Counted from the stretch's first letter, positions 41,582 to 51,833 are shown. The stretch is 64,000 bases of DNA from Botryobacter ruber (GCF_003347595.2 NZ_QCZK02000038.1:104354-168353), one strand, 5' to 3'. The notes: generated from the letters alone by a model not told the origin. Numbers and translations: made by a program.

Positions 41582-42727
41582 ATGAAAATACTTTATTTAA
41601 TGCCAAGTTGGGGTCAACCTTCAGAATTGTGGGCATTACGGATGCTAGAGATGTTGCAGGACCATGTGGTACTCGTATGTACAAGAGATAAAGATTTAAA
41701 GACTTGCTGGAATGATATACCAGTTTTAGGTTTACAACAATCGCCTTCTGTTTCTGAAAAAATTAAATTTAAATTAAAGATACAAGATAACAAGAACTAT
41801 GAAGAGGAAAGGCTTTATGAACTTATTAAAAAATTTAAGATTGATTGCCTCTTTGTCCATTTCATGAATGTTGGAGTTTATCTGAAAAATTTAATAAACA
41901 GCCTTAACATCCCTACTTATATTCATTGTCATGGCGCAGACATTACATGGGAAATTTCTACGCATCAAAATCCAGATAACAAAATCTATGATGCTGAATA
42001 TATCAGGTCTATCCTCAACTTTAGTGAAAATGTAACCTTTATAACTAATTCTAATTTTACGAAAAAAAAACTACTAGCTATTGGGATAGATAGTAGTAAA
42101 GTTTTTGTGAAATATTTAGGGGTTCCAGTCCCGACAAAGGTACCAGACAAAGATGATAATGGTGAAACTCAAAATACAATACTTTATTTGGGTAGATTAG
42201 TAGATTGTAAAGGGCCTGATTTAGTAATTAAAGCGTTCGAACTTGCTTGCTCTAAAGGTTTAGATGCTACTCTTATAATTGCAGGAGATGGGCCTCTGAA
42301 GATCACATGTGATTTACTTAGCCGCAGATCTCTTTATGCCAATAAAATAAAAGTAATTGGCGCTGTGGATGCGAAGAGGGGAGAAGAATTACGTGCTAAT
42401 GCCGATATTTTTACTGCACATAATTGCCTTGGACCACTATCTCATCAGGAAGAAGCCTTTGGAGTAAGTATTATTGAAGCAATGGCAGCTGGTATTCCAG
42501 TTGTTTCGGCAAGTAGTGGCGCTTTGTCTGAAACGGTAATTAATAATAAAACCGGTGTCCTGGTTGATCCTGGAGATGTGGAGGCTCATGCTCAGGCTTT
42601 TATTAATATTTTAGCAAATAAAGAACTGGCGTTGAGTATGGGTAGAGAAGGCTGGAGAAGAGTAATGGAAAATTTTACTTTTGATCAGGAAAAAAGAAAT
42701 TTAGTTAAGATTTTGCAATTAAACTGA
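41582..42727 (+). CDS. Glycosyltransferase, GT4 type
   Basis: 381 aa with a GT-B layout. The C-terminal domain has the donor-binding pattern of family 4: TILYLGRLVDCKGPDLVIKA and the E-x7-E motif in EEAFGVSIIEAMAAGIPVVSA (about 295-315). It probably transfers a nucleotide-sugar-derived residue onto the lipid-linked repeat unit. The donor and acceptor cannot be read from sequence. Confidence 0.88.
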   Translation: MKILYLMPSWGQPSELWALRMLEMLQDHVVLVCTRDKDLKTCWNDIPVLGLQQSPSVSEKIKFKLKIQDNKNYEEERLYELIKKFKIDCLFVHFMNVGVYLKNLINSLNIPTYIHCHGADITWEISTHQNPDNKIYDAEYIRSILNFSENVTFITNSNFTKKKLLAIGIDSSKVFVKYLGVPVPTKVPDKDDNGETQNTILYLGRLVDCKGPDLVIKAFELACSKGLDATLIIAGDGPLKITCDLLSRRSLYANKIKVIGAVDAKRGEELRANADIFTAHNCLGPLSHQEEAFGVSIIEAMAAGIPVVSASSGALSETVINNKTGVLVDPGDVEAHAQAFINILANKELALSMGREGWRRVMENFTFDQEKRNLVKILQLN

Positions 42728-42891
42728 TGTATAGTTTTACTCGAAGAGTAGTTTATTACTATCAGTAACACTTAAATATAATTTTATAACAAATAGAATT
42801 TTGTTACTGAGTTTACTGATTAACAAAGCAAATGCAGGTACAGTCTCGTCCTGAGCTTAACTAACTGCTTTAGTTCTAATTAACTCTAATT

Positions 42892-44691
42892 ATGCTTAAA
42901 AATAATATATTAGTTTCAACTGTTGTTCGAATTATTAAATTATTACCTGCCAATTTTAAAAGGAAGGCATTTGTAGTTTTCTTCCTGCTTTTTTTGAACT
43001 CCATTTTAGAGTTAATGGGATTAGCAGCTATTTTACCTGTAATCATGTTCATGCTGCAGGATAATGCTATAGAGAATAACAAATACCTATTAGTAGTTTA
43101 TAACTTTTTGGGTATATCCTCGCCTGAACTTTTCTTTTCATTTATTTCCTTAGCCGTCCTGAGCTTAATTTTAGTAAAAAATTTAGCTACTGTGTGGATA
43201 GCCAAATATCAATCGGCATTTGCATATTCACTGTATCAATATTTTTCAACTAATCTTTTTAAGTATTATTATAATAAGGGAGCGCTTTATTTTAAAGAAA
43301 ATAACTCCAGTAAAATCGCTCAGAATATTAACGCCATTCCACTGGACTTTGCGAACACTGTTGTAGTTAACACACTTACAGCGCTTAATGAAATAACTAT
43401 TATGATGTTAATAGTTATTTCAATTTTGATATATGATCCATTAATTGTATTACTGTTGGTAAGTGTTGTTCTGCCTGTTTTTATTTTATTCTATCGAAAA
43501 GTTAAAGATAAGCTGCACGCAATACAGGTAAGCCTTTATAAAATCACTCCTGAAATTAACAAGAATATCTTCCAATCAATCTATGGTTATGTAGATGTTA
43601 TGATGGCTAATGCTGAGGAAGAATTTAGAAAAAGGCATAGTAATTTAATAGGTAAAGTATTGCCACTGCATATACAGGATAAAGTTTATCAATTAGCGCC
43701 AGCGAGAGTAATTGAAACAGCCGTAATTGCTGCGGTTATTTTACTGGCTTTATACGGTGTTTATTTTATTGAGGATAAAAGCCATCTAATTGGGTTAATT
43801 TCAATCTTTGCTCTTGCTGCATATCGCATTCTTCCATCGATTAATAAGACAGTTCTGGCCATTATGGGTATAAAGAGCAGGCAGTTTACATTTGATACCG
43901 TTAGTCTGGTAAAGGAAAATATCGAATTAAAAGCTGATAATCGTACCGCTAATTTTGCGTTCAGTGATAATATTACTTTATCAAATATCTATTTTTCATA
44001 TCCTAAAGGTAAAACAGTATTAAATAATATTACTTTAAAAATTAAGAAAGGACAGAAAATCGGTTTAATAGGAAGGTCTGGCTCTGGCAAAAGCACTATT
44101 GTAAATTTATTGTTAGGTTTTCTTCATCCAAGTAAAGGAGAACTGTCTGTTGATGGAAAAAAATTAGAGAAAAGTCAACTGGCTGGTTGGCGCTCCTGTA
44201 TTGCCTATGTACCCCAAGATGTTTTTATGTTGGATGCTACCCTGGCTGAGAATGTTGCCTTTGGTGTTGAAAAAGAACGTATTGATTATGATAGGGTTGA
44301 AGGTGCATTAAGGCTAGCCCGATTAGGCGACTTCCTTGAGCAATTGCCTAATAAATTAGAAACCATGATAGGAGATAGGGGCGCCTTGGTGTCCGGAGGG
44401 CAAAGGCAACGAATAGGTATTGCGCGGGCCCTTTATAAAAATGTAAATATCCTTGTGTTAGATGAAGCAACAAGTGCACTTGATAATAATACTGAGCAGG
44501 AGCTAACGGAAGCTTTAAAAGGGATTTCTGAAACTGGTCTTACTGTAATTATCATAGCGCATAGACTTACTACGCTTAGAGACTGTGATATTATTTACGA
44601 AATGGAGGAAGGAAGTATTATTCATTCTTGGAATTATAAGGATTTATTTAATGAAAAGTTAGTGATAAAAGAACAGAATATAAGTCATTAG
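42892..44691 (+). CDS. ABC exporter (fused permease and ATPase), PglK/MsbA-like
   Basis: 599 aa. Six transmembrane helices in residues 20-335 are followed by an ATPase with Walker A GRSGSGKST (394-402), signature LVSGGQRQRIGIARAL and Walker B ILVLDEATSALD. Fused half-transporters of this type flip lipid-linked saccharides (PglK) or lipids (MsbA). Position inside the polysaccharide cluster and the absence of a Wzx gene in the window favour a lipid-linked oligosaccharide flippase (inference). Confidence 0.88.
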   Translation: MLKNNILVSTVVRIIKLLPANFKRKAFVVFFLLFLNSILELMGLAAILPVIMFMLQDNAIENNKYLLVVYNFLGISSPELFFSFISLAVLSLILVKNLATVWIAKYQSAFAYSLYQYFSTNLFKYYYNKGALYFKENNSSKIAQNINAIPLDFANTVVVNTLTALNEITIMMLIVISILIYDPLIVLLLVSVVLPVFILFYRKVKDKLHAIQVSLYKITPEINKNIFQSIYGYVDVMMANAEEEFRKRHSNLIGKVLPLHIQDKVYQLAPARVIETAVIAAVILLALYGVYFIEDKSHLIGLISIFALAAYRILPSINKTVLAIMGIKSRQFTFDTVSLVKENIELKADNRTANFAFSDNITLSNIYFSYPKGKTVLNNITLKIKKGQKIGLIGRSGSGKSTIVNLLLGFLHPSKGELSVDGKKLEKSQLAGWRSCIAYVPQDVFMLDATLAENVAFGVEKERIDYDRVEGALRLARLGDFLEQLPNKLETMIGDRGALVSGGQRQRIGIARALYKNVNILVLDEATSALDNNTEQELTEALKGISETGLTVIIIAHRLTTLRDCDIIYEMEEGSIIHSWNYKDLFNEKLVIKEQNISH

Positions 44692-44750
44692 TGTGATATT
44701 CTGTATCTAAGGTTAAAATAGCTTTCTAACTTCTTTTGGTAATTCAAAAA

Positions 44751-45965
44751 ATGTCAAAAAAGAAAATTTTAATAATTCCCACATATTTTCCGACAACCGG
44801 ATCTCCTTTATCGGGTACGCAGGTATTAGAGCAATCTGAATTAATTCAAGCAGATTATGAAGTAAAAGTTCTTTTTTGTATTAGACAAGATATAACCAGA
44901 AAGCGATATTATTTTAATAAGTTAAAGAATCACCTTAGATTAAAGCAATATATATCCTGTTCGGATCAAATTCTTAGTGGTGCATTAGAAAGCAGAGGGT
45001 TTTATTATAATTGTGTGATAGGGAATTCTGATGAAAAAAATTTTTCTTTTTGTATACATGCCTATAAAACACTTTTAGAAAATTTAATAACTGAGAATTG
45101 GAAACCCGATCTTATTCATGCCAGAACAGCTGAGCATGCTGGCCTTATTGCCTGCCAGCTTTCAGAACATTTTTCTATTCCTTTTATAATTACAGAGAAT
45201 TGCGCTCTTTTATTTGATCAGACTTTCTCTGTATTTAAGTTCAAATCATATTTCCAGGCAATTGAAAAGGCTTCAAAAGTTGCTTTTGTAAGCAACTACC
45301 TGATGAAGTTAGTGCTAATGCATGGAGTAAAGTGCAATACTCATATCATTGGAAATTTGATTGATGAAGGTAGGTTTACAATAAAAAATGAAGTTGAGGA
45401 GGCAACAGGAAAGTTCAAAATCCTGATAATCGGCTATAATGCCTATATCAAGGACTTTTTAACTTTTTTTAAAGCTCTCCAATATATAGTGGAACAAGGA
45501 CATCAGGATATAGCTGTAGATATTATTGTCACCTTTTATTGGTCAGAGGAAAACAAAAATGAATTAATGAAACTAGCAGAAGAGCACAATGTTCTTCAGT
45601 ACTGTAATTTTTCATATCAGGTGCCCAGAAATGAAATCAGCCGTTTTTTTCAACAAACGGGTGTCTTTGTTTCAACTAGCATCACAGAAACTTTTGGAAT
45701 AGCTTGCTGTGAGGCTATGTTATGCGGAAAGCCAGTAGTAGCTACTGCTAATGGTGGTATAGATGATTTTATAAGCCCTGAGAATGGCATAAAAGTTCAG
45801 CTTAAAGACTTCAAAGCAATCGGAGATAATATAATTAAAATTAAAACAAAAGAATTGATTTTTGATCCCGAAAAAGTCAGAAATTCCATTGTTAAAAAAT
45901 ATGGGAGAGAGGCTTTTACAACAAATTTGAAAAGTCTATACGACAACGTGTTAAGTAATAACTAA
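44751..45965 (+). CDS. Glycosyltransferase, GT4 type
   Basis: 404 aa from the ATG at 44751 (an in-frame TTG lies five codons upstream). The N-terminal IPTYFPTTGSPLSGTQVLEQ resembles GT4 acceptor-domain loops. The C-terminal domain has ITETFGIACCEAMLCGKPVVATANGG, the E-x7-E motif. It ends 2 bp before the next gene, so both are co-transcribed. Confidence 0.88.
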   Translation: MSKKKILIIPTYFPTTGSPLSGTQVLEQSELIQADYEVKVLFCIRQDITRKRYYFNKLKNHLRLKQYISCSDQILSGALESRGFYYNCVIGNSDEKNFSFCIHAYKTLLENLITENWKPDLIHARTAEHAGLIACQLSEHFSIPFIITENCALLFDQTFSVFKFKSYFQAIEKASKVAFVSNYLMKLVLMHGVKCNTHIIGNLIDEGRFTIKNEVEEATGKFKILIIGYNAYIKDFLTFFKALQYIVEQGHQDIAVDIIVTFYWSEENKNELMKLAEEHNVLQYCNFSYQVPRNEISRFFQQTGVFVSTSITETFGIACCEAMLCGKPVVATANGGIDDFISPENGIKVQLKDFKAIGDNIIKIKTKELIFDPEKVRNSIVKKYGREAFTTNLKSLYDNVLSNN

Positions 45966-45967
45966 AC

Positions 45968-47215
45968 ATGAACGTACTTCCTAAATTATTTAATTATCTA
46001 AAAAGCCCAGGATACTTAAAAGAGGTTTTATTCTTTAAGATTGAGAAAATACTTACTGAGTTTAATATAAAAAAATCAAAAAAATATAAGCTGGTTATTT
46101 TAGATGATATATTTCCACATGCTTTTTCGGCTTTTCGCTTCATTGAGTTTAATTATTATCTGGAACAGATAGATGATTTACATGTTTTTACTACCGGTGA
46201 CGCGCTGAAAAGTATTCATGAGGAAAAAAATATTTTAGATATTATTTATGAATTTAGCTTAAGTTTTCCTCATCATAAAGGTAAAATAAGCAAGTTTAAT
46301 CATCATCAGCTAATTTCCGCTGAATTGGCTTATATTGTTTTTTCTGGCAATGTTTTGCCCAGACTGGAGATGCTTGAGAAAAACAATATTCCTTTTGTCT
46401 TTACACTTTATCCGGGTTTTGGGTTACGCTTGGATGATCCAGCATCTGATTCTGATCTCCGGCGTATTTTCACCTCACCCAAGTTCAGAAAGGTAATCGT
46501 GACCCAGAAAGTAGTCTACGATTACCTTTTAAAGAACAGCCTGTGCCCGGAAGAAAATATTGAATTTATTTATGGTGTGGTGCTTCCTTGCAGTAAGTAT
46601 TTAGCATCCAACCTTTCTAAAGAACTTTACCCCAATCATAAAATTACGATTGATATTTGTTTCGTTGCAAACAAGCAAATGGAAAAAGGTATTGATAAAG
46701 GATATGACGTATTTATAGCGGCAGCCCATCTATTGGCAGAACGATTCGAAAACATCTTTTTCCATGTCGTTGGTCCATACTCAGAAAAAGACATTGATGT
46801 CTCGGCTATTAGTAGTAGAATTTTATTTTATGGGAGATTAAAAACGGATGAATTTCCAGGCTTTTATTCCCGTATGGATTTAATTCTATCTCCAAACCGA
46901 TCAAATATACTAGCAAAAGGAGCTTTTGACGGTTTCCCGACAGGGGCATGTACGGAGGCTGGTCTAAATGGTGTTGCCTTATTTGTTGCTGATGACCTGA
47001 ATCAAAATATTAAATTTACTAATGGGGATGATATCATAATTATTGAGCCTACAGCAGAGGATATTGTTAAAAAGGTATCTTATTTTTACCACAATATGGA
47101 GCAGCTCTATACTATTGCGGGTAAGGGAAAGGAAAAAATAATTGAGATTTATAAGGAAGAAGCACAGCTGAAGCCTCGCTTAAATTTGTTACTTAACAAT
47201 ATTAGAAATAATTAA
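45968..47215 (+). CDS. Glycosyltransferase-like protein
   Basis: 415 aa. The C-terminal half resembles a GT-B nucleotide-sugar domain: FFHVVGPYSEKDIDVSAISS, a loop like those of GT4 (FYGRLKTDEFPGFYSRMDLILS) and GACTEAGLNGVALFVADD in place of the usual E-x7-E block. The N-terminal half has no motif I recognise. Assignment to a specific GT family is uncertain. It is tightly packed between the GT4 gene and the aminotransferase. Confidence 0.7.
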   Translation: MNVLPKLFNYLKSPGYLKEVLFFKIEKILTEFNIKKSKKYKLVILDDIFPHAFSAFRFIEFNYYLEQIDDLHVFTTGDALKSIHEEKNILDIIYEFSLSFPHHKGKISKFNHHQLISAELAYIVFSGNVLPRLEMLEKNNIPFVFTLYPGFGLRLDDPASDSDLRRIFTSPKFRKVIVTQKVVYDYLLKNSLCPEENIEFIYGVVLPCSKYLASNLSKELYPNHKITIDICFVANKQMEKGIDKGYDVFIAAAHLLAERFENIFFHVVGPYSEKDIDVSAISSRILFYGRLKTDEFPGFYSRMDLILSPNRSNILAKGAFDGFPTGACTEAGLNGVALFVADDLNQNIKFTNGDDIIIIEPTAEDIVKKVSYFYHNMEQLYTIAGKGKEKIIEIYKEEAQLKPRLNLLLNNIRNN

Positions 47216-47230
47216 TTTTAATCCTGATTT

Positions 47231-48316
47231 ATGATTAATGTTACTAAAACATATCTCCCGCCAATCGAAGAATATATTCATTTGCTTTATGGTGTCTGGG
47301 ACAGGGTGCATTTAACAAATAACGGTCCGCTTGCGCTTGAGCTTGAAAAACAGTTAAAGGATTACTTAGGTGTCAAACATCTGTTCTTCGTAAGTAATGG
47401 TACCATTGCGCTGCAAATTGCAATCAAAGCCCTGGATCTGAAAGGAGAGATTATTACTACACCATTTTCTTATGTAGCGACTACCTCCAGCATCGTATGG
47501 GAGAACTGTAAGCCAAAGTTTGTTGATATAGAACCGGATTCCTTTACAATTGATGCAGATAAGATTGAAAGTGCCATTAATGAGAATACATCAGCTATCA
47601 TGGCTACGCATGTCTTTGGCATTCCCTGTAATGTAAATAAAATTAAAGCAATAGCTGAAAAGCATAATCTTAAAGTTATTTATGATGCAGCCCATTCTTT
47701 TGGGGTGAATTATTATGACACCTCTGTTTTTAATTATGGCGATATTGCCACTGCTAGTTTTCACGCTACCAAACTTTTTCATACAGTGGAAGGCGGAGCG
47801 ATTGTTACTAATGATGATGATCTGGCCCATAAAATTTCTTATATGAAGAGTTTTGGCCATAAGGGGCAGGAAAGCTTCTGGGGGGTAGGTATCAATGGTA
47901 AAAATTCGGAAGTACATGCTGCCATGGGATTGTGTTTGTTATCTAAAATGCCGGATGTTATTCAGGAGCGAAAAAAGCTTTCTGAATACTATGATACCCT
48001 CTTAGCGCCTCTGATGTCAAAAGTATACCGGCCGGTAATTCCAGGAGATACTGAATATAATTACGCCTATTACCCGGTTGTTTTTGAAAGCGAAGAAAAG
48101 TTGCTGCAGGTAAGGGATAGTCTTAATGCATCCTTTATCTATCCACGGCGCTACTTCTACCCCTCATTAAATACGCTGAATTATATATCAGACCAACCTG
48201 CACCGGTAAGTGAGGGTATTTCTTCCAAGATACTTTGCCTGCCATTGTATAATGGGCTTAATGAGAGGGAAATAGAGCAGATTACAACAATAATAGCAGC
48301 TGCCATAAAATATTAA
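47231..48316 (+). CDS. DegT/DnrJ/EryC1-family sugar aminotransferase
   Basis: 361 aa, full length for PLP-dependent nucleotide-sugar aminotransferases. The SFHATKLFHTVEGGAIV block puts the PLP lysine at Lys181. GTIALQIAIKALDL and the TTPFSYVATTSSIVWENC block are typical. It should aminate a keto-sugar nucleotide, giving an amino deoxy sugar. The next gene (2 bp on) is a PglD/NeuD-like acyltransferase that could acylate the product. No dehydratase/epimerase that would supply the keto sugar is seen in the window. Confidence 0.92.
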   Translation: MINVTKTYLPPIEEYIHLLYGVWDRVHLTNNGPLALELEKQLKDYLGVKHLFFVSNGTIALQIAIKALDLKGEIITTPFSYVATTSSIVWENCKPKFVDIEPDSFTIDADKIESAINENTSAIMATHVFGIPCNVNKIKAIAEKHNLKVIYDAAHSFGVNYYDTSVFNYGDIATASFHATKLFHTVEGGAIVTNDDDLAHKISYMKSFGHKGQESFWGVGINGKNSEVHAAMGLCLLSKMPDVIQERKKLSEYYDTLLAPLMSKVYRPVIPGDTEYNYAYYPVVFESEEKLLQVRDSLNASFIYPRRYFYPSLNTLNYISDQPAPVSEGISSKILCLPLYNGLNEREIEQITTIIAAAIKY

Positions 48317-48318
48317 CT

Positions 48319-48942
48319 ATGTTATTAGCAGGGGCCGGAGGGCACGCCATGGAGTTAGCAGATATTCTTTTAGCTAAAGGATATTTACCGGCAGATTTGG
48401 CTTTTTTTGATGATGTTACCAATTATCAGGTAAAAGAATTAAACGGAATAAGACTTATTACCTCCCTGGATGATGCTGAAGCCTGGCTGCAAACCAATAG
48501 TAGTTTTGCCTTAGCAACCGGTTCGCCTAAAGTCAGGAAATTACTTGCGCAGAAATTGAGTGCTGTGGGAGGCAAGTTAGATTCTGTTATAGCGCCCTCG
48601 TCTATTACCAGCAGGCAAAATGTAAAATTGGGTGCTGGTTTAAACCTAATGAACTTCTGTATGATCTCAGCCAATGTTACTATTGGGACTGGCACGTTGG
48701 TTAATGCATACTCTTCAATACATCATGATGTAATTATAGGTGATTTTACGGAGATCGCACCCGGTTGCAGAGTATTAGGAGGTGCGGAAGTAGGTGATAA
48801 TTGTTTTATTGGAAGTGGAGCAATAATATTACCTAATATAAAAGTTAATTCCGGAGCTATAGTGGGAGCAGGTGCAGTCGTCACTAAGGATGTTGTGTCA
48901 GGGGCAATGGTAGCCGGAGTGCCGGCCTTAAGAAAAAAGTAG
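48319..48942 (+). CDS. PglD/NeuD-type sugar O- or N-acyltransferase
   Basis: 207 aa. An N-terminal Rossmann-like nucleotide-sugar domain (LLAGAGGHAMELADILLAKG) precedes a left-handed beta helix of hexapeptide repeats (ISANVTIGTGTLVNAYSSIH, ...GGAEVGDNCFIGSGAIILPN, ...GAIVGAGAVVTKDV). This is the PglD/NeuD architecture. The catalytic His is likely in the SSIHHDVIIGD segment. With the preceding aminotransferase it probably makes an acylated amino sugar (inference from adjacency). Confidence 0.92.
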   Translation: MLLAGAGGHAMELADILLAKGYLPADLAFFDDVTNYQVKELNGIRLITSLDDAEAWLQTNSSFALATGSPKVRKLLAQKLSAVGGKLDSVIAPSSITSRQNVKLGAGLNLMNFCMISANVTIGTGTLVNAYSSIHHDVIIGDFTEIAPGCRVLGGAEVGDNCFIGSGAIILPNIKVNSGAIVGAGAVVTKDVVSGAMVAGVPALRKK

Positions 48943-49018
48943 TAGTGGAAGTTAATTATGTTAAGATTTTACTTTCATTACCACTTTTTTCAAAGATAAG
49001 ATCACGATTTTTCAATCT

Positions 49019-50158
49019 ATGAAGACATTAAAATCTTTTGTGAAATTTTTTATCAATGAATCTTTTAGGAGAAAAATCATTAGAGAAATACCCATCCGGA
49101 AAAGGCAAAATATATACTTAAAAAGTAAGGATGCAACCGGTTCGGGCAAAATAATTATTTTCCTTATTGATGGTGCTGATGAGCGGACAGGTAAAGAACA
49201 AGTAACCGGTGGAATTATGTCTATTGCTTCGATCTATGAGGAAACTAATAAATTAAAAGAAGTACACGCCGGCGAAGCTTTTATTTGTACCCATCAATAT
49301 ACAAACTTACTTTTGAAATTTACACAATTTAAGTCGGATGCTGTTATTCTCAGGCTGGAGCAGGTGCTAAAGCATTTCAGTAATGCTAACTCCTTTTTGA
49401 TCCATGTTCCGGAATTCCTATATCCTTTGTTTATTCATTTAATCTCAGCTGCAAATTATAGAAAATTATTTTCCGGGAAATTATTACACGTTAATATCCT
49501 GAACCAGAACATTAAGTTAATGCCACCCGCTGATTTTATCAGAAATAGCAGGAGTTTGTTTCATAAACTAACAATGACAACTGCTCATGAACGTTATTCT
49601 ACAAGTGAAGTACAGCGTTTGTATGGAATACCGCTGCATAAGTTATCGGTTTATGGCGGTCCTGAACGATATGATTTTGTTCCTTTTGAGCACAAAGAGA
49701 ATCTGATGATTGTTTCGCCGGATTCACATCCACTGAAGGAACAAGTTTTAAGCGAGTTAACTTTAAAACATCCGGATTTGCAAATTAAGATAATTGAAAA
49801 GATGCCCTATGCTGAATACCTGCAACTGATTCGGAGAGCTAAATGGGCTTTAACTTTCGGAGAAGGTCTAGATTATTATTTCTTGGAGACTGTTTTTAGT
49901 GGTGGCATCGGCTTTGCAGTATACAACAAGGAATTTTTTACGCCGGAGTTTGAACCTTTAGAAACTGTTTATCCTGATTATGCTGATTTAGCAACTTGTA
50001 TTGCGCATGATGTAGCCAGATTGAGTGAACCAAATATTTTTAAGTTGGCTAATAAAGCACAATTTGATATTTGCAAGCAGCTTTACAAGCACGATGAATA
50101 TTTACAGAATATTAAAAGCTTCTATGAGGAGCGCTATACTTTTAATATAGAAGAGTAG
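49019..50158 (+). CDS. Unrecognised protein of the polysaccharide cluster, possible GT-B
   Basis: 379 aa. I do not recognise a family. It has no signal peptide or transmembrane segment. Late in the sequence SPDSHPLKEQVLSELTLKHP and AKWALTFGEGLDYYFLETVF resemble the nucleotide-sugar side of GT-B enzymes, so a divergent glycosyltransferase is plausible. The basic N-terminus (FRRKIIREIPIRKRQ) may help membrane contact. It ends 1 bp before the following GT2 gene. Confidence 0.55.
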   Translation: MKTLKSFVKFFINESFRRKIIREIPIRKRQNIYLKSKDATGSGKIIIFLIDGADERTGKEQVTGGIMSIASIYEETNKLKEVHAGEAFICTHQYTNLLLKFTQFKSDAVILRLEQVLKHFSNANSFLIHVPEFLYPLFIHLISAANYRKLFSGKLLHVNILNQNIKLMPPADFIRNSRSLFHKLTMTTAHERYSTSEVQRLYGIPLHKLSVYGGPERYDFVPFEHKENLMIVSPDSHPLKEQVLSELTLKHPDLQIKIIEKMPYAEYLQLIRRAKWALTFGEGLDYYFLETVFSGGIGFAVYNKEFFTPEFEPLETVYPDYADLATCIAHDVARLSEPNIFKLANKAQFDICKQLYKHDEYLQNIKSFYEERYTFNIEE

Positions 50159-50159
50159 A

Positions 50160-51128
50160 ATGAGTTCAGGTAATGTTAATTTACCACTTGTTACAGTGGG
50201 AATGGTAACTTATAATTCCTCAAAGTATGTTAGGCATGCTATTGAAAGTGTACTTTCGCAAAGTTATGAAAACCTTGAGCTAGTTATTTGCGATGATTGC
50301 TCAACTGATGGAACATGGGAAATCATTAAAAGTTTTAATGATTCAAGAATAAGAGCACACCGCAACTTTAAAAATTTGCGGGAATATCCAAATCGTAATC
50401 AAGTTATAGATTTTGCGTTGGGTGAATATCTCATATTTATAGATGGAGATGATATATTGTATCCTCATGGATTAGAATATATGGTGACTATGTTACATGC
50501 ATTCCCAGATTCGGCAGTTGCTGTTTGCAGACCCTGGAATGAAAAAGTACTCTTTCCTCTTGAGGTGTCACCAATAGAAATTTATAGTTTTGAATACCTT
50601 GGGACAGGAATTATGGGCATTAATTTTACCCAAATTCTTTTTAAAACTAAAGCTTTGAAGGAAGTAGGAAGCTTTGATGTTGCTATTAAGACTGGCGATA
50701 CCCATGTTCAGTTCAAACTAGCGCTTGAAAATAATTTTTTGGTTATAAATGAGGGAAATGCATGGTGGAGGCGAACTGAGGGCCAAGCTTCTGAGGCTGT
50801 TCTTAAAAGTCCTACAGGTATAATAGAATCAACAAAATATCGTTTAAAATTTTTACAAGACTCCAGATGCCCGCTTTCACCAAATGAGAAAATGATTGCT
50901 GTTAATAACTTATATGGCATATATTATCGAGATATGATAAGGACATTTATTAAAGGGAAATTTTTGGATTCATTTAAAATTTTCAAAGCTTTTCCTTTCT
51001 CATTTCCTAATTTGTTGAAAATATTTATAAGAGCCAACTTTAGTTACTGCAACCAGGTAAATGCAGCAAATCCTTTAACAAGTGGTTTGTCTGCCAGCCC
51101 CTATTACAGGAGTAAAAAAAGGGTATAA
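50160..51128 (+). CDS. Glycosyltransferase, GT2 type
   Basis: 322 aa with a GT-A domain in the first 220 residues: VTVGMVTYNSSKYVRHAIES, CDDCSTDGTWEII, and the metal-binding DxD region IDGDDILYPHG. A C-terminal WWRRTEGQAS-like segment may carry the base. Typical inverting transferase of the cluster. The acceptor is unknown. Confidence 0.92.
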   Translation: MSSGNVNLPLVTVGMVTYNSSKYVRHAIESVLSQSYENLELVICDDCSTDGTWEIIKSFNDSRIRAHRNFKNLREYPNRNQVIDFALGEYLIFIDGDDILYPHGLEYMVTMLHAFPDSAVAVCRPWNEKVLFPLEVSPIEIYSFEYLGTGIMGINFTQILFKTKALKEVGSFDVAIKTGDTHVQFKLALENNFLVINEGNAWWRRTEGQASEAVLKSPTGIIESTKYRLKFLQDSRCPLSPNEKMIAVNNLYGIYYRDMIRTFIKGKFLDSFKIFKAFPFSFPNLLKIFIRANFSYCNQVNAANPLTSGLSASPYYRSKKRV

Positions 51129-51134
51129 TTTAAT

Positions 51135-51779
51135 ATGCTTTTAGAAAAATTTGTAAAATATTCCAGGCAACTTTCCTTAAATGATTTTATCCGAAAGGTT
51201 CTTTACTTTCTTTTTATAAAGATAAAAGATTTTTTCACACTGTACAGGAAGTTCAAGGCATGGCTTTATTTTAAAAGGTTTGATGTACATTTAGGTGAGG
51301 GTATCCTATTCAGAGGCTTAACTTTTAAGGTTAAGGTTGGAAGAGATTTCAGAATTTATGATAATGTAATTTTTGAGTTTAGTAGTAATAGTATGTTTAG
51401 TGTTGGCGAACATTGTGTAATATCATATGGTGTATTGATTGCCTGTAATGAATCTATAACAATTGGTGATCATGTACAGATTGGTGAATATTCAAGTGTA
51501 AGAGACACTACACATTCTTATAAGAGTACTGATGAGCCAATGAAGTTTCAAAAGGATATTTCTGCTGAAATATCAATAGGGAATGATGTTTGGATAGGTA
51601 GAGGATGTATCATTATGCCTGGAACTACTATTGGAAACGGCGTCATAATAGGTTCTAATTCAGTTGTTAAAGGAACACTTGAGGATTATGGTGTATATGC
51701 TGGTGCTCCGGCCAGATTGATCAAAAAAAGGATTTTTGAAGTGAATAACTTACAATCATCGCTCGGAATGATGAGTTAA
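51135..51779 (+). CDS. Hexapeptide-repeat acyltransferase
   Basis: 214 aa. After about 60 N-terminal residues rich in Phe, Lys and Tyr (possible membrane-associated helix), a left-handed beta helix begins: SMFSVGEHCVISYGVLIACN, ESITIGDHVQIGEYSSVRDT with THSY, then ISIGNDVWIGRGCIIMPGT and GVYAGAPARLIKKR. The H in RDTTHSY is a candidate catalytic residue. Likely an O-acetyltransferase modifying the polysaccharide. Confidence 0.9.
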   Translation: MLLEKFVKYSRQLSLNDFIRKVLYFLFIKIKDFFTLYRKFKAWLYFKRFDVHLGEGILFRGLTFKVKVGRDFRIYDNVIFEFSSNSMFSVGEHCVISYGVLIACNESITIGDHVQIGEYSSVRDTTHSYKSTDEPMKFQKDISAEISIGNDVWIGRGCIIMPGTTIGNGVIIGSNSVVKGTLEDYGVYAGAPARLIKKRIFEVNNLQSSLGMMS

Positions 51780-51833
51780 TATAGTAAATCTAATAAACAA
51801 ATTTATCTAAAATCAGATAGTTTCTGAGAAATA

